Positions 30,449-31,688 of a DNA stretch of 31,688 nt are shown piece after piece; within the stretch, counting starts at the first letter, position 1; each line of letters begins with the position of its first letter. This stretch comes from Lachnospiraceae bacterium (lineage in GTDB: Bacteria; Bacillota; Clostridia; Lachnospirales; Lachnospiraceae). The notes beneath the pieces were generated by a model. The model searched no databases, was not told the DNA's origin, and was given only the letters and a program-made list of their open reading frames with translations. The DNA lies in contig JAGKTY010000027.1 of NCBI GenBank assembly GCA_021153185.1, positions 1 through 31,688 of the forward strand. Direction: 5' to 3'. Position numbers and translations under genes: made by a program.

Positions 30449-31012
30449 ATGGAGAATACACAGGAATTTAAACGCCTAGACCGCAAGCTTGTCTATAAAG
30501 GACATATTATTGATTTTTATGAGGATACTGTTGAAGTTCCAAACGGAAATATTGTAAAATGGGATTTTATTGGTCATAAGGGTGCTGCAGCGGTCGTTCC
30601 GGTACTTGATGACGGCCGTATTTTGCTTGTCAGGCAGTTCCGCAATGCAATCGACCGCTATACTTGGGAAGTGCCGGCAGGCGGGCGAAATGTCTTAGAA
30701 GATGGTACGATTGAGGATTACAAGCTGACGGCGTTCCGCGAGCTCGAGGAAGAGACGGGATACCGCACAGAAATGGAAAATCTTACGTTCCTTGTGAATT
30801 TAAAGATGGCGATCGCATATTGTGAAGAACAGATCGATGTTTATGTTGCAAAAGCGCTTAAGCCATCGAAACAGCATCTGGATGAAGATGAATTCATCAA
30901 TGTCAAGGCATTTTCCTTAGCAGAAATTGAACAAAAGATTTTTGCGGGAGAAATACAGGATGCCAAGACAATTTCGTGTATCATGACATACAAAGCAAAA
31001 TATAATCTATAA
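30449..31012 (+). CDS. nudF: Nudix hydrolase, ADP-ribose pyrophosphatase type
   Basis: Predicted to cleave ADP-ribose to AMP and ribose 5-phosphate. 187 residues. The Nudix box keeps E89, then R97-E98-L99, E101-E102 and G104 (RELEEETGY), but has about five extra residues between the Gly of PAGG and E89. LLVRQFRNAIDRYTWEVPAG is the ADPRase-type block before the box. ATG 30449 is chosen because GGGAG at 30438-30442 abuts ATG 30443 but is 6 bases before 30449. In Bacillus, nudF lies near spoIIM, fur and xerD, which fits the membrane protein gene that follows. Only 11 bases separate the preceding terminator from the start codon, so its promoter is not obvious and read-through may be needed. Confidence 0.85.
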   Translation: MENTQEFKRLDRKLVYKGHIIDFYEDTVEVPNGNIVKWDFIGHKGAAAVVPVLDDGRILLVRQFRNAIDRYTWEVPAGGRNVLEDGTIEDYKLTAFRELEEETGYRTEMENLTFLVNLKMAIAYCEEQIDVYVAKALKPSKQHLDEDEFINVKAFSLAEIEQKIFAGEIQDAKTISCIMTYKAKYNL

Positions 31013-31022
31013 AAGAGAGTAT

Positions 31023-31054
31023 AAGAGCGTTCCTTTAAGGGACGTTCTTTTTTT
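31023..31054 (+). terminator. intrinsic terminator after the Nudix gene
   Basis: AAGAGCGTTCC (31023-31033) pairs with GGGACGTTCTT (31039-31049), with two wobbles, over TTTAA. A run of seven T follows and directly touches the next ATG. Confidence 0.88.
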
Positions 31055-31627
31055 ATGCTTGTTTTCATACCTTATGAAAAAAGGTTTTGTGATGTTGTGG
31101 TTTATAAACAGTTAAAGGGAAGCCCGGTGCGTTCTTTTCAAAAAGCAATCGTTCAGATTATGGTACTTACAGCAATTCTTCTGGGGGCGATTCTGGCACT
31201 GTCGCTCGGAAAAGAGATGCAGGAATCTGTTGTTTCATACACGCAGGCTTTTATCGCCAAATTATTTGCAAAAGAGACAATAAAATGGCAAATGCTTGCT
31301 TGGAACTGTCTGAAGCGGGGACTTGTTCTCGGCGTCTGTATCTTCTGTGCGATGCGGTTAAAAATTATATGGCCGGCAGCGTTCTTTTTTGTGTGGTATT
31401 TCGGATGTGCAGGTTTTGTTGTGGTGGCGCTGATTTCGTCGCTTGGACTACCTGGCGCCAAGATTGCGATTGCGATGCTGTTTCCGCAGTGCATTTTGTA
31501 CAAGGTGTTGATGGGAATGACGCTGCAAAAAAGGGACGATATTGGGACATATGGCATGAGACGATTAAATTATGACAAAATCATGCAGATTATCAAGATG
31601 ATATTGCTCATTATTCTATTAAACTAG
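31055..31627 (+). CDS. multi-pass membrane protein, possibly SpoIIM-like
   Basis: Up to 190 residues with hydrophobic segments around 33-50, 88-105, 107-132, 133-155 and a C-terminal 177-190. No decisive motif is seen. The nudF-spoIIM neighbourhood of Bacillus and the size and topology suggest a stage II sporulation protein M relative, one of the engulfment proteins. This is inference from context. The start is uncertain: ATG 31055 touches a terminator T-run and has no ribosome-binding site, while GTG 31097 follows AAAAAAGG at 12 bases. Confidence 0.5.
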   Translation: MLVFIPYEKRFCDVVVYKQLKGSPVRSFQKAIVQIMVLTAILLGAILALSLGKEMQESVVSYTQAFIAKLFAKETIKWQMLAWNCLKRGLVLGVCIFCAMRLKIIWPAAFFFVWYFGCAGFVVVALISSLGLPGAKIAIAMLFPQCILYKVLMGMTLQKRDDIGTYGMRRLNYDKIMQIIKMILLIILLN

Positions 31628-31647
31628 ATAGTGGTAAGTACTATTTT

Positions 31648-31688
31648 ATGTATATAAAAACTAAAGATATTGAAGATAAGATAAAAAC
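31648..31688 (+). CDS. possible 5' end of a further gene
   Basis: An open frame from ATG 31648 (MYIKTKDIEDKIK) runs off the window end. There is no clear ribosome-binding site (GTGGTAAG is poor). Position after a SpoIIM-like gene would suit a tyrosine recombinase xerD, but 13 residues are too few to tell. Confidence 0.2.
   Translation, partial: MYIKTKDIEDKIK

Overview
The window looks like a chromosomal segment of a Gram-positive, anaerobic, moderately low-GC Clostridia, most likely Lachnospiraceae. The evidence is the gene order yicC-remA-gmk-rpoZ-rimO-pgsA-cinA-recA-recX-rny, Firmicute SOS boxes of the GAAC-N4-GTTC type, consensus sigma-A promoters, a Spo0A-type DNA-binding protein, and an indolepyruvate:ferredoxin oxidoreductase/arylacetate-CoA ligase fermentation cluster. 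Every supported gene is on the plus strand. I found no tRNA, rRNA, CRISPR array, prophage or intact transposon. The only trace of a mobile element is a frameshifted DUF6431-type zinc-ribbon gene.

Layout. (1) 1-3705: rluF, a divergent NAD+-dependent DNA ligase and metA (predicted acetyl-CoA type), closed by a terminator. (2) 3815-9627: a four-gene signalling operon. It encodes a membrane HD-GYP protein with its receiver at the C-terminus, a membrane hybrid histidine kinase (HisKA-HATPase-pseudoreceiver-receiver-Hpt), a DegV-like protein with altered ligand motifs, and a stand-alone receiver. (3) 9788-11925: a Spo0A DNA-binding domain lacking the receiver, then glycogen synthase glgA with its own extended -10 promoter. 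(4) 11921-13016: an AT-rich spacer, the broken DUF6431 gene and a structured leader or terminator. (5) 13017-17180: iorA-iorB-paaK-ACT, for oxidative decarboxylation of aromatic 2-oxo acids to arylacetyl-CoA and interconversion with arylacetates. (6) 17234-24329: rqcH (ribosome quality control), then yicC-remA-gmk-rpoZ-rimO-pgsA-cinA, joined by 1-8 base overlaps or short gaps. (7) 24369-28049: an orphan promoter with an apparently non-coding leader, SOS-controlled recA-recX, and rny. (8) 28098-31688: a 36-residue hydrophobic protein, an aminotransferase behind a perfect 24-bp operator-like palindrome, an AT-rich secreted protein of unknown function, a Nudix ADP-ribose pyrophosphatase, and a multi-pass membrane protein that may be SpoIIM-like.

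How the parts work together. Regions 6 and 7 are housekeeping: RNA decay, transcription, lipid synthesis and DNA repair. Region 5 is a self-contained catabolic module. Region 2 is the most unusual part: c-di-GMP turnover, a multistep phosphorelay and a DegV-fold protein share one transcript, immediately followed by a receiverless Spo0A-type regulator. It is the best candidate here for an undescribed system. The link between the operon and the Spo0A-like gene is inferred from position only, because a strong terminator separates them.
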